The notes under the pieces were generated by a model. The model was not told the origin of the DNA. It was given only the letters and a program-made list of their open reading frames with translations, and did no database searches. 64,000 nucleotides of DNA from an uncultured Rhizobium sp. (lineage in GTDB: Bacteria > Pseudomonadota > Alphaproteobacteria > Rhizobiales > Rhizobiaceae): NCBI GenBank assembly GCA_945952415.1, contig CAMFIF010000004.1:1-64000 (forward strand). Reading direction: 5' to 3'. The stretch's first letter is position 1, and every line of letters begins with the position of its first letter. This document shows positions 35,029 through 43,581 of this stretch, piece after piece. A program made the position numbers and the translations under genes.

Positions 35029-35946
35029 CTAGGGCAGCACCAGCTGTCCGAAGCGGCCCAGCCGGTAGTCGGTCATGGTGTTCAGCATCTGCTCTTCGGA
35101 ATTCATCACGAAAGGCCCGTGCTTGACGATCGGCTCCCTGAGTGCCCGGCCCGAAAGAATAACGAAATGGCAGGCCGCATCGGCAAAGAACCTCAGACCG
35201 CCATCTGCGTTTTCGGTAACCGGACCCTGGGCAACCCCAATGGCTTCCCCCGGCGCGAGATCGACTGCGCTGCCATCGAAATCGACGGTCATTCGTCCTT
35301 CGATCACGCAAACCATCGCGTTCCATCCTTCCGGCACGGCATGATGGAAGACTGCGCTCGAGGAAAGAAAGCCATCCAGCAGCGTGAAGGGCTCCGGAAG
35401 GGCATCGGTCGCAGGCTGGCGGATGCCGAAGGTCTCGCCGAGAACCACACGCACGCGCAAGCCGGGACCCTGAAGCTCCGGTATATCCTGGGACTCCACG
35501 TGGACCGCAAAAGGTTCGATTGCCTTCCGGTCAGCCGGCAGGTTCACAAAAATCTGCAGGGCATGAACGCGCGGATTGGCACCTTCCGGCTGCTCCGTAT
35601 GAATGGCGCCCCTGCCCGCGGCCAGCCAGTGAAGGGCGCCTGGTTCGATGGGCATGTGATTGCCGAGAGAATCGTAATTCACATGCGGTGCGGTCGAATC
35701 TTCGAACATATAGGTTACCGCCGAAATGCCCGCATGGGGATGCGGATCGAAGGTCGGGATCGTCATTTCGAAGTGATCGACCATGACCACCGGATCGATC
35801 AGTCCGGAGAACATGTCTTCCCCAAAGTGAAGGGCCGAGAAGCCGGAGCCGATCCGGATGGGCTGACCCTTCACGACCCCGGTCATTGTCTGACGCGCCG
35901 CCACGGTTGCGTCCGATTCCGGGGGTAGCTTTTCCTCAGAGTGCAT
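35029..35946 (-). CDS. Pirin-family protein
   Basis: A 305-residue bicupin of the pirin family. The iron-binding motif is visible as HPHAGI, with other ligands in HWLAAGRGAIHTEQPEG. The C-terminal half has EGWNAMVCVIEGRMTVDFDG. Some bacterial pirins act as quercetin 2,3-dioxygenases and others as protein regulators, so the exact role is open. It overlaps the SDR gene by 11 bases and is the last gene of an operon with an SDR and an isochorismatase-like hydrolase. Confidence 0.88.
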   Translation of the reverse strand: MHSEEKLPPESDATVAARQTMTGVVKGQPIRIGSGFSALHFGEDMFSGLIDPVVMVDHFEMTIPTFDPHPHAGISAVTYMFEDSTAPHVNYDSLGNHMPIEPGALHWLAAGRGAIHTEQPEGANPRVHALQIFVNLPADRKAIEPFAVHVESQDIPELQGPGLRVRVVLGETFGIRQPATDALPEPFTLLDGFLSSSAVFHHAVPEGWNAMVCVIEGRMTVDFDGSAVDLAPGEAIGVAQGPVTENADGGLRFFADAACHFVILSGRALREPIVKHGPFVMNSEEQMLNTMTDYRLGRFGQLVLP

Positions 35947-36682
35947 CTGTCAGCCCTCCGTCCGTCAGGATGGTTCGGCCCGTAATCCAGCGTGAATCAT
36001 CCGAGGCGAGGAAAGAAACGACGTCGGCGATATCTTCTGGTTCCCCGATACGGCCGAGGGGCGTCGCAGCCGTTACCGCCTGAAGACGGGCTTCCGGAGT
36101 GGCGGCCGTCATGTCGGTCCGTGTCAGGGAGGGTGCCACAGCGTTGACGGTAATTCCGCGGGGCCCGAGCTCCTTGGCGAATGCGTTGGTCAATACGGAG
36201 ACGGCCGCCTTGGTGGCTGCGTAGAAGCCCGCGCCCGGTCTCGGCTGATAGATCAGATTGCTGGACAGGTTGACGATCCGGCCGCCCGATGCGGGAAAAT
36301 GCGGCAGGCAGGCCTGGATCATGTGGATCACGCTCTTCACGTTCACGTCGAAGGAGCGGGCGATGGTTTCATCGTCAATCGTGGCCAGCGGTTGCATTTC
36401 GAGGATGCCAGCCGCATTGACAAGAACGTCAATGCGGCCATGTCGTTTCACGATGTTTTCCACGGCCTGCCGGATTTCTGCAGGCTTGCTCACATCGGCG
36501 GCGATGCTGTCGGCGGTGCCGCCTGCCCAGCGGATGTCGGCGACGATCTCCTCGGCTTTGCCCGCATTGGAAAGGTAAAGGATGGAAACCGCCATTCCCC
36601 GGGATGCCAGCCGACGGGCGACGGCGGCACCAATTCCGCGTGATCCGCCCGTTACGATGGCAATTTTTTGATCTGCGCTCAT
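35936..36682 (-). CDS. Short-chain dehydrogenase/reductase
   Basis: A 248-residue classical SDR of the FabG-like group. The cofactor motif is TGGSRGIG (residues 11-18). NAAG follows strand 4. The catalytic serine lies in VNLSSNL, and Tyr/Lys in FYAATKAAV. The C-terminus EDIADVVSFLASDDSRWITG is typical. AGGAGAG precedes the start. Its partners are a pirin and an exported isochorismatase. The substrate is unknown. Confidence 0.92.
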   Translation of the reverse strand: MSADQKIAIVTGGSRGIGAAVARRLASRGMAVSILYLSNAGKAEEIVADIRWAGGTADSIAADVSKPAEIRQAVENIVKRHGRIDVLVNAAGILEMQPLATIDDETIARSFDVNVKSVIHMIQACLPHFPASGGRIVNLSSNLIYQPRPGAGFYAATKAAVSVLTNAFAKELGPRGITVNAVAPSLTRTDMTAATPEARLQAVTAATPLGRIGEPEDIADVVSFLASDDSRWITGRTILTDGGLTDAL

Positions 36683-36711
36683 TGTGACTCTCCTGGAAAT
36701 GGCGGTTGCCG

Positions 36712-37473
36712 TTACTTCTTCACGCTGCTGGTGACCTGCCAGACAAGCGTCGCAAAGGGCATGTCGAGGGCGCCATAGACGTCGTGGGCCTTGGGATCGG
36801 CATTGTCGCCGAGCATTTCCACCGCTACGCTCGCATAATCCATGACGGGAATGCCCGCTCCGGCAAGCCGGGCAAGCCCTGCCGTACGCTTTGCCTCGTT
36901 GAACGTTCCGGAAGCATCGAGCACTACGCGTGCATCGTAGCCTGCGGCCTTGGCGCCCAGAGCCGGATAGGTGGCGCAGATCTCGAGGGAAACACCAGCA
37001 ACGACGACCTGACGGCGGCCGGTCTTTTCAATTGCCTTGCGGACGCGCTCATCGTCCCAGGCGTTGATCCGGGTCCGCACGATCGGCTCTACGCCGGGAA
37101 GGGCCTCGAGAAGTTCCGGAATAACCGGACCCCACATGCCATCGGTCATGGTTGCCGTAACGATGACCGGAACGCCCAGCACCTGCGCTGCGCGGGCAAG
37201 AGCCACCACATTATGCTTGAGGTCGCCAACGGTGATGTCCCGGACGCCCGTGTAAAGGCCGACCTGGTGGTCGGTCAGCAAAACTACGGTGTCGTCCCTG
37301 GAGAGCAGCTTCAGGAATGCATTCTCTTCCGAAGGTGTCATGGCGGTCTTGTCTTTCTTTTGTGCCGCGGCCTCAGCCGGCGTTGAGAAGGCTGCGCTGG
37401 CGGCCGCAGCGGCAAAGGGTGCAATTGCGGCAGCGCCGAGCGTGCCGGTACCGAGGAAGGTTCGTCTGTCCAT
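36712..37473 (-). CDS. Isochorismatase-like cysteine hydrolase with Tat leader
   Basis: A 253-residue cysteine hydrolase of the isochorismatase fold (YcaC-like). The N-terminus MDRRTFLGTGTLGAAAIA with an alanine-rich stretch is a Tat signal, which is unusual because most relatives are cytoplasmic. The triad is visible: Asp in LLTDHQVGL, a lysine or equivalent after it, and Cys in VSLEICATYPALGA. It is the first gene of the operon with SDR and pirin and is divergent from a LysR regulator. Candidate substrates are amides or N-carbamoyl compounds; this is a guess from the fold. Confidence 0.85.
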   Translation of the reverse strand: MDRRTFLGTGTLGAAAIAPFAAAAASAAFSTPAEAAAQKKDKTAMTPSEENAFLKLLSRDDTVVLLTDHQVGLYTGVRDITVGDLKHNVVALARAAQVLGVPVIVTATMTDGMWGPVIPELLEALPGVEPIVRTRINAWDDERVRKAIEKTGRRQVVVAGVSLEICATYPALGAKAAGYDARVVLDASGTFNEAKRTAGLARLAGAGIPVMDYASVAVEMLGDNADPKAHDVYGALDMPFATLVWQVTSSVKK

Positions 37474-37588
37474 GGTCTATCTCCTGTTTGGTCCGTGCCG
37501 CAGTGCAGCCCGGGTTGATTGCCATGCCAGGAATATGAGAGGGCCGAAGAAAGCGAACAATGTGCTCAGGGACAACCGTTTGTTCTAC

Positions 37589-37637
37589 CAGTAGAGCGGA
37601 CAATCACTGGAAGATCCTTTGAAAAGGTGCTCTACTG
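37589..37637. promoter_or_regulatory. Long-spaced inverted repeat in divergent LysR promoter
   Basis: CAGTAGAGC (37589-37597) and GCTCTACTG (37629-37637) are perfect 9-base arms separated by 31 bases, between the isochorismatase and LysR genes. The arms could hold two LysR subunits on either side of the promoters. It is the clearest structure in the 215-base intergenic region. Confidence 0.5.
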
Positions 37638-37688
37638 TGCAAATTGGCACGCAAATTGAAACAGTCACCTTTGGGTGAGAGAAGGGAG

Positions 37689-38636
37689 ATGCAGTCCTTG
37701 CCTATGGTTCCAAGCCATATCGATTGGAACGATCTGTTCCTGTTTTCTCAGGTGGTCGAACAGGGCGGCTTTACCGCGGCGGCCGATGTGCTTTCGGTTC
37801 CCAAATCCAAGCTGTCGCGGAGGATCAGTCATCTCGAAAGCCAGCTGAACACGCGGCTGCTCCACCGCACATCCCGCAAGATTGGCCTTACCGATGCGGG
37901 CAGGGCTCTTTTCGCGCATTGCCAGAACATGCTCACCGATGCGGCGGCGGGTCTCGAGGCTGTGCATGCCAGGCAGGAAAGGCCGATTGGCCGCGTCCGC
38001 ATCAGCATGCCGGTCGAACTATCCGAGACCTTTGCGCAAAAACTGCTGCCGCGCTTTCTCAGGACCTATCCCGACATCCAGTTGTCCATCCAGGCCGTCA
38101 ACCGGACCATCGACATGCTGGAAGAGAACATGGACGTGGTGGTGCGGGGAGTGGGTGTCGATAATCGGCTGGCGTCCTCTAATCTGACCCAGGCCTGCAT
38201 CTGCACCGCCCCCTGGCGCATGGTGGCAAGCCCTGCCTATCTGGAGAGATTTGGCCTGCTTGCGGACCTTTCCGATCTTTCCCGCGTGGAAAGCCTGCTC
38301 TACTCCCCCAATATATTCGGCACAGCCTGCTGGCGTCTGATGGGCGAAGGATCCGCCACGCGGACCATTGCGGCGAAAGTGGTTCTGGAGAGCGACAGCC
38401 TTGCGATTTTGAAACAGTCGGCGATAGACGGGCTCGGTGTCACCGGGCTTCCGCTCTATTGCTGCGAGGCGGATATTGCTAGTGGCCGGCTGGTGCCCGT
38501 GCTTTCTCCCTGGCGGCCAAAGGCCGGTCATCTGGTCGTCCTGTTCCCCAGCCGTCGCGGCCTTGCCACCGCCTCCCGCGTTCTCGTAGACTTCCTCAAG
38601 GACCATCTCCCGGCTGCGGTTCTCAGCCACGTTTGA
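37689..38636 (+). CDS. LysR-family transcriptional regulator
   Basis: A 315-residue LysR regulator with the N-terminal helix-turn-helix FTAAADVLSVPKSKLSRRIS and a full effector domain ending SRVLVDFLKDHLP. The ATG at 37689 has GAAGGGAG directly before it, which is rather close; an ATG at 37704 would be better spaced. It is divergent from the isochorismatase-SDR-pirin operon and probably regulates it. Confidence 0.9.
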   Translation: MQSLPMVPSHIDWNDLFLFSQVVEQGGFTAAADVLSVPKSKLSRRISHLESQLNTRLLHRTSRKIGLTDAGRALFAHCQNMLTDAAAGLEAVHARQERPIGRVRISMPVELSETFAQKLLPRFLRTYPDIQLSIQAVNRTIDMLEENMDVVVRGVGVDNRLASSNLTQACICTAPWRMVASPAYLERFGLLADLSDLSRVESLLYSPNIFGTACWRLMGEGSATRTIAAKVVLESDSLAILKQSAIDGLGVTGLPLYCCEADIASGRLVPVLSPWRPKAGHLVVLFPSRRGLATASRVLVDFLKDHLPAAVLSHV

Positions 38637-38898
38637 GGGCTGTTGCGCCCCTTTATTGAACGCTACGGGCAGTCGTTTCGCGCAAATGTTCCCGCCGAAG
38701 CGCGCCATACGCCCCGACGTCCAAAATGTCGCAGCATTGATGCGGGCGGAACGCGCTGGAAGAACTTGTCTTTTTGAGCGCGCTCGACATGTTTCCTCGG
38801 AGTGGGTGTGGTCTCGGACGAATAGGCTAGCGTGCGCACCGCCAGGACCCGCGTCATGTCATCTGGAAATCCGCTTTCGGTAGCTTGGTCTCAGCAGA

Positions 38899-40080
38899 AT
38901 GGAAACCCGTTTTCCCCTCAACCGCGCGGATGCGCTTCTTCGTCTCCGGTCTTTTGTCCCGAAGGCCGGGAGCGCCTATGGGCGGCTTCGCAACAGGGAT
39001 GAGGGGCCGGGAGGGCATGAGCATGTCTCACGGCTTTCGGCCGCTCTTCGAAGGCGGCTTCTGAGCGAGGAAGAGGTCATCCGCGCCGTCCTCGCGCATC
39101 ATGATCTCCCTGCTGCTGAAAAATTCGTGAGCGAAGTATTCTGGCGGAGCTACTGGAAGGGATGGCTCGAGCAGCGGCCCTCGGTGTGGCAGGATTACTG
39201 CGCGGCGCTCGCCGCTGTGCACGTGCGTCTTGAGGATACGCCGGAGCTTCAGATGCGCCATGCGGCGGCTGTGGAGGGTCGCACGGGGATTGATTATTTC
39301 GATGCCCGCATCGCCGAACTGGTCGAGACGGGCTATCTCCACAACTGGGCGCGGATGCAGGTCGCCTCGATCTGGATCTTTACGCTCAATCTTCCCTGGG
39401 AACTCGGTGCCGCCTTCTTCTTCGAGCGGCTGATCGATGCCGATCCGGCCTCGAACACACTGTCCTGGCGCTGGGTAGCGGGCCTCCATACGGCTGGAAA
39501 AGTCTATCTGGCAAACCCCGAGCGCATTCGCGCCATGACGGATGGTCGCTTTTCGCCGAAGGGGCTGGCCCCTGCGGCAGTCATTCCGGCAGACAGCATT
39601 TCAACGCCTCTGCCTTCCGCGGTGCGCCCAGTCCGGTCTCCCGACGAGGCAGCGCCGACACTGCTTCTGCTGACCCCCGAAGACCTGTCGATGGAGGAGA
39701 TTCCACAGATGCGTTCACTTTCCGTGAGGGCGATCGCCTTTCTGGAGGGCGGAAACGGATGGGACGGGACCGCCCTTGCCGACGGGGTGGAAAGGGCCTG
39801 CCTCGCCTGGCCGGATGCCACCCTGCTCGGTGCCGCGAACCCGGAGACCGTGCTCGATGTCGCTGCGGCTTCCGGCTGCCGGCAGGTGACGACGGCCTTT
39901 CTTCCCGTGGGGCCCGTTGCCGATGCTCTCCTGCCGGCGCTGGCGGATCGTCCGGGCCGCGATATCGCGTTTGCCGAATATTTGCGTGAATGGGATCGAC
40001 GCACCTGGCCCCATTGCCGCAAGGGCTTCTTCGCTCTCAGGGAGAAGATTCCGCAGATCCTGCAAGGCTGGAGAGACTGA
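38899..40080 (+). CDS. Photolyase-like FAD-binding protein, reversed domain order
   Basis: A 393-residue protein. Residues 5-215 match the helical FAD-binding domain of DNA photolyases and cryptochromes: RNRDEGPGGHEHVSRLS, EKFVSEVFWRSYWKGWLE, IDYFDARIAELVETGYLHNW, then LIDADPASNTLSWRWVAG. In normal photolyases an alpha/beta antenna domain precedes this part. Here the protein starts with the FAD domain, and about 150 residues that look alpha/beta (TLLLLTPEDLS to TWPHCRKGFFALREKIPQIL) follow it. The order is thus reversed or the second domain is unrelated. It overlaps the DCC gene by one base (TGATG). The role could be DNA repair or blue-light sensing. Confidence 0.8.
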   Translation: METRFPLNRADALLRLRSFVPKAGSAYGRLRNRDEGPGGHEHVSRLSAALRRRLLSEEEVIRAVLAHHDLPAAEKFVSEVFWRSYWKGWLEQRPSVWQDYCAALAAVHVRLEDTPELQMRHAAAVEGRTGIDYFDARIAELVETGYLHNWARMQVASIWIFTLNLPWELGAAFFFERLIDADPASNTLSWRWVAGLHTAGKVYLANPERIRAMTDGRFSPKGLAPAAVIPADSISTPLPSAVRPVRSPDEAAPTLLLLTPEDLSMEEIPQMRSLSVRAIAFLEGGNGWDGTALADGVERACLAWPDATLLGAANPETVLDVAAASGCRQVTTAFLPVGPVADALLPALADRPGRDIAFAEYLREWDRRTWPHCRKGFFALREKIPQILQGWRD

Positions 40081-40427
40081 TGGCGAATAACCTCACCGTG
40101 TTTTTCGATGGCGGATGCCCGCTCTGCCGGCGGGAGATTGCCCTGATGCGCCGGCTCGATCGCCGGGGCGCGATCCGCTTCGTCGATGTTTCCGATGGGA
40201 CGTCAGCCTGTCCGATCGACCGGGCCGAGCTTCTCGCCCGTTTCCACGTGTCTGAAAATGGCCGCTTCTATTCCGGCGCTCGTGCCTTTGCCGCCATGTG
40301 GCGGGCGATCCCGCTCCTGCGGCCGCTCGGCATATGTGCGGATCTGCCCTTTGCCCGGCCGGTGTTCGAAATGGCCTACAGGGGCTTTCTCCGGGTCCGT
40401 CCGCGGTTGCAAAGGTGGATGGCATGA
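40080..40427 (+). CDS. DCC-family thiol-disulphide oxidoreductase
   Basis: A 115-residue DCC-family (DUF393) protein. The family motif DxxCxxC reads DGGCPLCRRE at residues 10-19, close to the usual position. The family is thioredoxin-like, but function is not well defined. The start overlaps the photolyase-like stop, and the stop overlaps the next gene as ATGA, so the three genes are translated together. In Rhodobacterales similar small DCC genes sit beside photolyase or stress genes, from memory. Confidence 0.85.
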   Translation: MANNLTVFFDGGCPLCRREIALMRRLDRRGAIRFVDVSDGTSACPIDRAELLARFHVSENGRFYSGARAFAAMWRAIPLLRPLGICADLPFARPVFEMAYRGFLRVRPRLQRWMA

Positions 40428-41743
40428 GCGACCGCGATCGCTTCCGGCCGGTCCCGCAGGGGCGCTTCAGCCGGCTTGCCGCGCTTGGCCAGATTGTCGG
40501 GGGCGTCGCCTCGGGTGTGGTCTCCGAAGGTTTGAACCGTCTGGCGCAAGGGGAAAGGCCGCATCTGCGCGATCTTCTCCTGACGCCGTCGAACGCGCTC
40601 AAGACAGCGGAGCACCTGTCGCGCATGCGCGGCGCAGCCTTGAAGCTTGGCCAGATGATTGCGCTCGAACCCGGCGAATTCCTGACGCCGGAGCTTCAGG
40701 CAATCTTCTCCAGTCTCAGCTCCTCGGCGCATTTCATGCCGCAGGTGCAGCTCTTGCGGTGCCTGGGCGAGGCCTGGGGGCCCGACTGGCGCCGCCATTT
40801 CCAGCAATTCGACATGACCCCGATCGCAGCCGCCTCCATCGGGCAGGTGCATCGTGGCGTGCTCGTGTCGGGGCGGCCTGTGGCGGTCAAGGTGCAATAT
40901 CCGGGTGTGGCGAGGAGTATCGATTCCGATATCGACAATGTCGCCGCCTTCCTGAGGCTGTCCGGGCTTGTTCCGCGTCATCTCGATTTCTCCGCCCATC
41001 TTGCAGAAGCCAAGAGGCAATTGCACGAAGAGGCAGATTATCTGCGTGAGGCGGGCGAGATGCTTCGCTTCCATCGGCTCCTGAAGGGCGATTCTCGCTT
41101 CGTGGTTCCCACCCCCGTGGACGAACTGCTTCGCCCCACGGTGCTGCCGATGGATTTCGTCGAAGGGGTCTCCTTTGACCGGCTTGCCGGCGCAACGCAG
41201 GCGGAACGGGATGCCGCCATGGGGGCGCTTGCCGATCTGGCGCTTCGCGAACTCTTCGTCATCGGCGCCATGCAGACGGATCCGAATTTCGGCAATTATC
41301 TCTGGCGACCGAAGGACGGGCGGATCGCGCTGCTGGATTTCGGCGCCGTGCGGCCGGTCATGCCCGAAAGCGCTGAGGCCTATCGGGGCCTGCTTCAGGC
41401 GAGCCTGAGCGGCAAGGTCGATGCCGTGCGTGGCGCTCTCCTTGAGATGCGCTACCTTTCGCCGGCCCAGGTGGTCCTTTACGGCCGAACCCTGGACGAG
41501 ATGATCGCGACGGTACTCGACCATGTGCTCATGGCCCCGGATGGGCGGGTGGATTTCAGCGATCGGGGGCCGCTCGTTACGGTTCAGGAACGGGCGCGGC
41601 CGATCTTTGCCGATCGTTCCCTCTGGGCTCTGCCCTCTCCGGACAAGATGTTCCTGCAACGCAAGATTACCGGCATGGCACTTCTTGCCCTCAAACTGCG
41701 TGTCCGGCTATCTCTTGTCGATCTGCTTGCGCCCTATGCATGA
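40424..41743 (+). CDS. ABC1/UbiB (COQ8/ADCK) atypical kinase family protein
   Basis: A 439-residue protein of the ADCK/UbiB family. Characteristic features are the KxGQ motif (ALKLGQMIAL), the alanine-rich loop AAASIGQVHRG in place of a glycine-rich loop, the lysine in VAVKVQYPG, the HRD-like QTDPNFGNYL and the DFG motif LLDFGAV. The KxGQ and A-loop sequences are closest to the COQ8 type. COQ8 uses ATP to support ubiquinone synthesis. Typical UbiB has C-terminal membrane segments; here the C-terminus has no clear one. The start is chosen from the ATGA overlap with the DCC gene. Confidence 0.9.
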   Translation: MSDRDRFRPVPQGRFSRLAALGQIVGGVASGVVSEGLNRLAQGERPHLRDLLLTPSNALKTAEHLSRMRGAALKLGQMIALEPGEFLTPELQAIFSSLSSSAHFMPQVQLLRCLGEAWGPDWRRHFQQFDMTPIAAASIGQVHRGVLVSGRPVAVKVQYPGVARSIDSDIDNVAAFLRLSGLVPRHLDFSAHLAEAKRQLHEEADYLREAGEMLRFHRLLKGDSRFVVPTPVDELLRPTVLPMDFVEGVSFDRLAGATQAERDAAMGALADLALRELFVIGAMQTDPNFGNYLWRPKDGRIALLDFGAVRPVMPESAEAYRGLLQASLSGKVDAVRGALLEMRYLSPAQVVLYGRTLDEMIATVLDHVLMAPDGRVDFSDRGPLVTVQERARPIFADRSLWALPSPDKMFLQRKITGMALLALKLRVRLSLVDLLAPYA

Positions 41744-41810
41744 TCTCGGCAGGACGGGCACGTCCAGGCTTGAAACCAAGCGGGCACGCGTGCCCGAAAT
41801 GGAGAGAAAC

Positions 41811-42014
41811 ATGAACCTTGCAAGACGAGCACTCCCGATCATCGGGCTCCTGATTGCACTTCTCGGCCTCATCTGGATGGGCCAGGGATCAGGCATCTTT
41901 CCCTATCCCGCTTCGAGCTTCATGATCAACCAGAGCCCATGGATCTGGCGCGGTGCCATTGCTCTCGTCGTCGGCCTCGCCATCGCCTGGGGTGCGCGGC
42001 GCCTCCCGCGCTGA
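41811..42014 (+). CDS. Small two-segment membrane protein
   Basis: A 67-residue protein with two membrane segments (about residues 8-25 and 45-61) joined by FPYPASSFMINQSPWIWRG. The well-kept loop suggests a real conserved family, but I do not recognise a function. GGAGAG lies six bases before the ATG. It begins 67 bases after the kinase-like gene and may be the last gene of the photolyase-like cassette. It is convergent with lysE, with a hairpin repeat between. Confidence 0.7.
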   Translation: MNLARRALPIIGLLIALLGLIWMGQGSGIFPYPASSFMINQSPWIWRGAIALVVGLAIAWGARRLPR

Positions 42015-42120
42015 GACGCGGCTTCCACGCGTATAGGGTCCGAAGACAGGCTTTGGCTGACGGCATTGCCGCCTCCGGTAACGGGGAGGCGGCCCCGCTG
42101 CCGTCCGGTATTCCTTTTGC

Positions 42121-42223
42121 CCTGGAGCATTTCCGGTGAAAACAGAGCAGCCTTCAATGCTCTATCTCTTTGTTTTCACGCAATTCCAGACGCAAAGCCG
42201 CATCGCACTTTTGCTGGAATTGC
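42121..42223. repeat. Rhizobiales-type intergenic hairpin repeat
   Basis: GCAATTCCAG (42180-42189) and CTGGAATTGC (42214-42223) are perfect 10-base arms. Inside them CGCAAA pairs with TTTTGC. To the left, the stretch TGCTCTATCTCTTTGTTTTC and GGAGCATTTCCGGTGAAAAC complete a pattern that I remember as a common interspersed element in Rhizobium, Ensifer and Brucella. It lies between the small membrane-protein gene and convergent lysE and touches the lysE stop codon. It may also terminate transcription. Confidence 0.6.
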
Positions 42224-42224
42224 C

Positions 42225-42842
42225 CTAGTGCGAGGCAAGCGCCATGAAGCCTGCAGCGCCCAGGATCATGCCCCCCGCCATGCCGTCCATCAGCCGGCGG
42301 CGGTCGCCCTTCAGGCCGGCGCTTCCCACCCTTCCGAGCGCCATACCGATGGCCGCATAGACAAGGGAGCACAGGACCATGAAGGTTGCCGAAAGAAGGA
42401 TTGCCTGAAGCGGCGCATTGCCACGCTCGTGATCGATGAACTGGGGCAGGATCGCGATATAGAGCATCATGCCCTTCGGATTGAGAAGCGAGGTCAGGAA
42501 GCCCCGCGCCAGCTGGTTCCTCACGGGAACGGCAGAGATTTCCAATCCCCCGGAATGGAGCGCGGCTCTCAGCAGCTTGAAGGCGATATAGAGGAGATAG
42601 GCGATCCCGCCCCAGCGGATCGCCTCGAAGAGAAGCGGCGAGGCCGCGATCAGGGCAGCAAGCCCAAGGGCTACCAGAGCCGAATGGATCGTATAGCCAA
42701 GGATGATGCCTGCGGTTGCGCGGAGACTGGCGGCGGTTCCCCCCGCAATCGCCTGGGAGGCGATGAAGAGGATATCCGGGCCGGGCGTGCAGACCAGCGG
42801 CAGAACAGTGAGGGAGAAGAGAAGGAGCGTGTCGATGTTCAT
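42225..42842 (-). CDS. LysE/RhtB-family amino-acid exporter
   Basis: A 205-residue exporter with about six membrane segments. Family motifs are TPGPDILFIASQAIAGG near the N-terminus, AIRWGGIAYLLYIAFK, and LLNPKGMMLYIAILPQFI. The length is normal. Family members export amino acids such as lysine, threonine or homoserine lactone. It is divergent from an Lrp/AsnC regulator, as lysE-like genes often are. The stop codon lies next to the hairpin repeat, so the last codons may have changed. Confidence 0.92.
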   Translation of the reverse strand: MNIDTLLLFSLTVLPLVCTPGPDILFIASQAIAGGTAASLRATAGIILGYTIHSALVALGLAALIAASPLLFEAIRWGGIAYLLYIAFKLLRAALHSGGLEISAVPVRNQLARGFLTSLLNPKGMMLYIAILPQFIDHERGNAPLQAILLSATFMVLCSLVYAAIGMALGRVGSAGLKGDRRRLMDGMAGGMILGAAGFMALASH

Positions 42843-42924
42843 GGCGCGGAACATAGGGATGAACCCGCGCAAGGTGCTTTCGATCTCTTGCCAGGCAACC
42901 CCTCTGTGAGGCAACTTCTTTCGC

Positions 42925-43377
42925 ATGGACAATATAGATCGTAAAATTCTTGCCGAACTCCAACGGGACGGGCGACAATCTCTCACGGAATTGGGGGAAC
43001 GGGTCGGGATCTCCCTCTCCCCTGCGCATCGCCGGGTGCGGGCGCTGGAAGAGGCGGGCGTGATCACCGGCTATCGTGCCGTGATCGAGCCCGCGACCGT
43101 CGGGCTCGGCTTTGCTGCGGTTGTTTTCGTCACGCTCGGGAAGACCGACAGCGAGAGCGTGATCGCCTTCGAAAGGGCGGTTCCCCGCATTGCCGAGGTC
43201 GTGCATGCGGTCCGCCTGTTCGGTGAACCGGATTTCATGCTGCAGATCATGGCCGAGGATCTTGCGGCCTTCCAGCGGCTCTACGACGAAACCCTGTCGA
43301 AGCTGCCGAGCGTGCAGAGGCTCACCTCGACGCTGGTCATGAAAACCATCGTGCCCGCGCGGGCCCTGCCCTTGTGA
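42925..43377 (+). CDS. Lrp/AsnC-family regulator
   Basis: A 150-residue Lrp/AsnC regulator. The helix-turn-helix reads IDRKILAELQRDGRQSLTEL, then GERVGISLSPAHRRVRALEE, and the RAM domain covers residues 65-145 (VRLFGEPDFMLQI). It is divergent from lysE across 82 bases. By analogy with other lysE neighbours it probably activates the exporter when an amino acid accumulates. Confidence 0.9.
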   Translation: MDNIDRKILAELQRDGRQSLTELGERVGISLSPAHRRVRALEEAGVITGYRAVIEPATVGLGFAAVVFVTLGKTDSESVIAFERAVPRIAEVVHAVRLFGEPDFMLQIMAEDLAAFQRLYDETLSKLPSVQRLTSTLVMKTIVPARALPL

Positions 43378-43581
43378 CACCCAGACAGACCGCCAAATGA
43401 CAGGGGATTGCGGGTTCATGCCGTGTATGGAGCGGTGGCAGAAACCTGCCGCCGGGTAATCCCTTGGGGTTATGTCATCCTGCGTCGTGGTCGCCATGAT
43501 GGGGGCAGGAAGGCCGCCGGCGTTTTTCCAATGTCGGTTAGAAGAATGAGCCTTCCGCTCCCAAGACATGAGAGGCGGAAC

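Noticed and set aside
38740-38790. GGAAC-N17-CTTT resembling an EcfG-type general-stress promoter upstream of the photolyase-like gene
   Set aside because: The -10 element matches at only three of four bases and this short pattern is common by chance.
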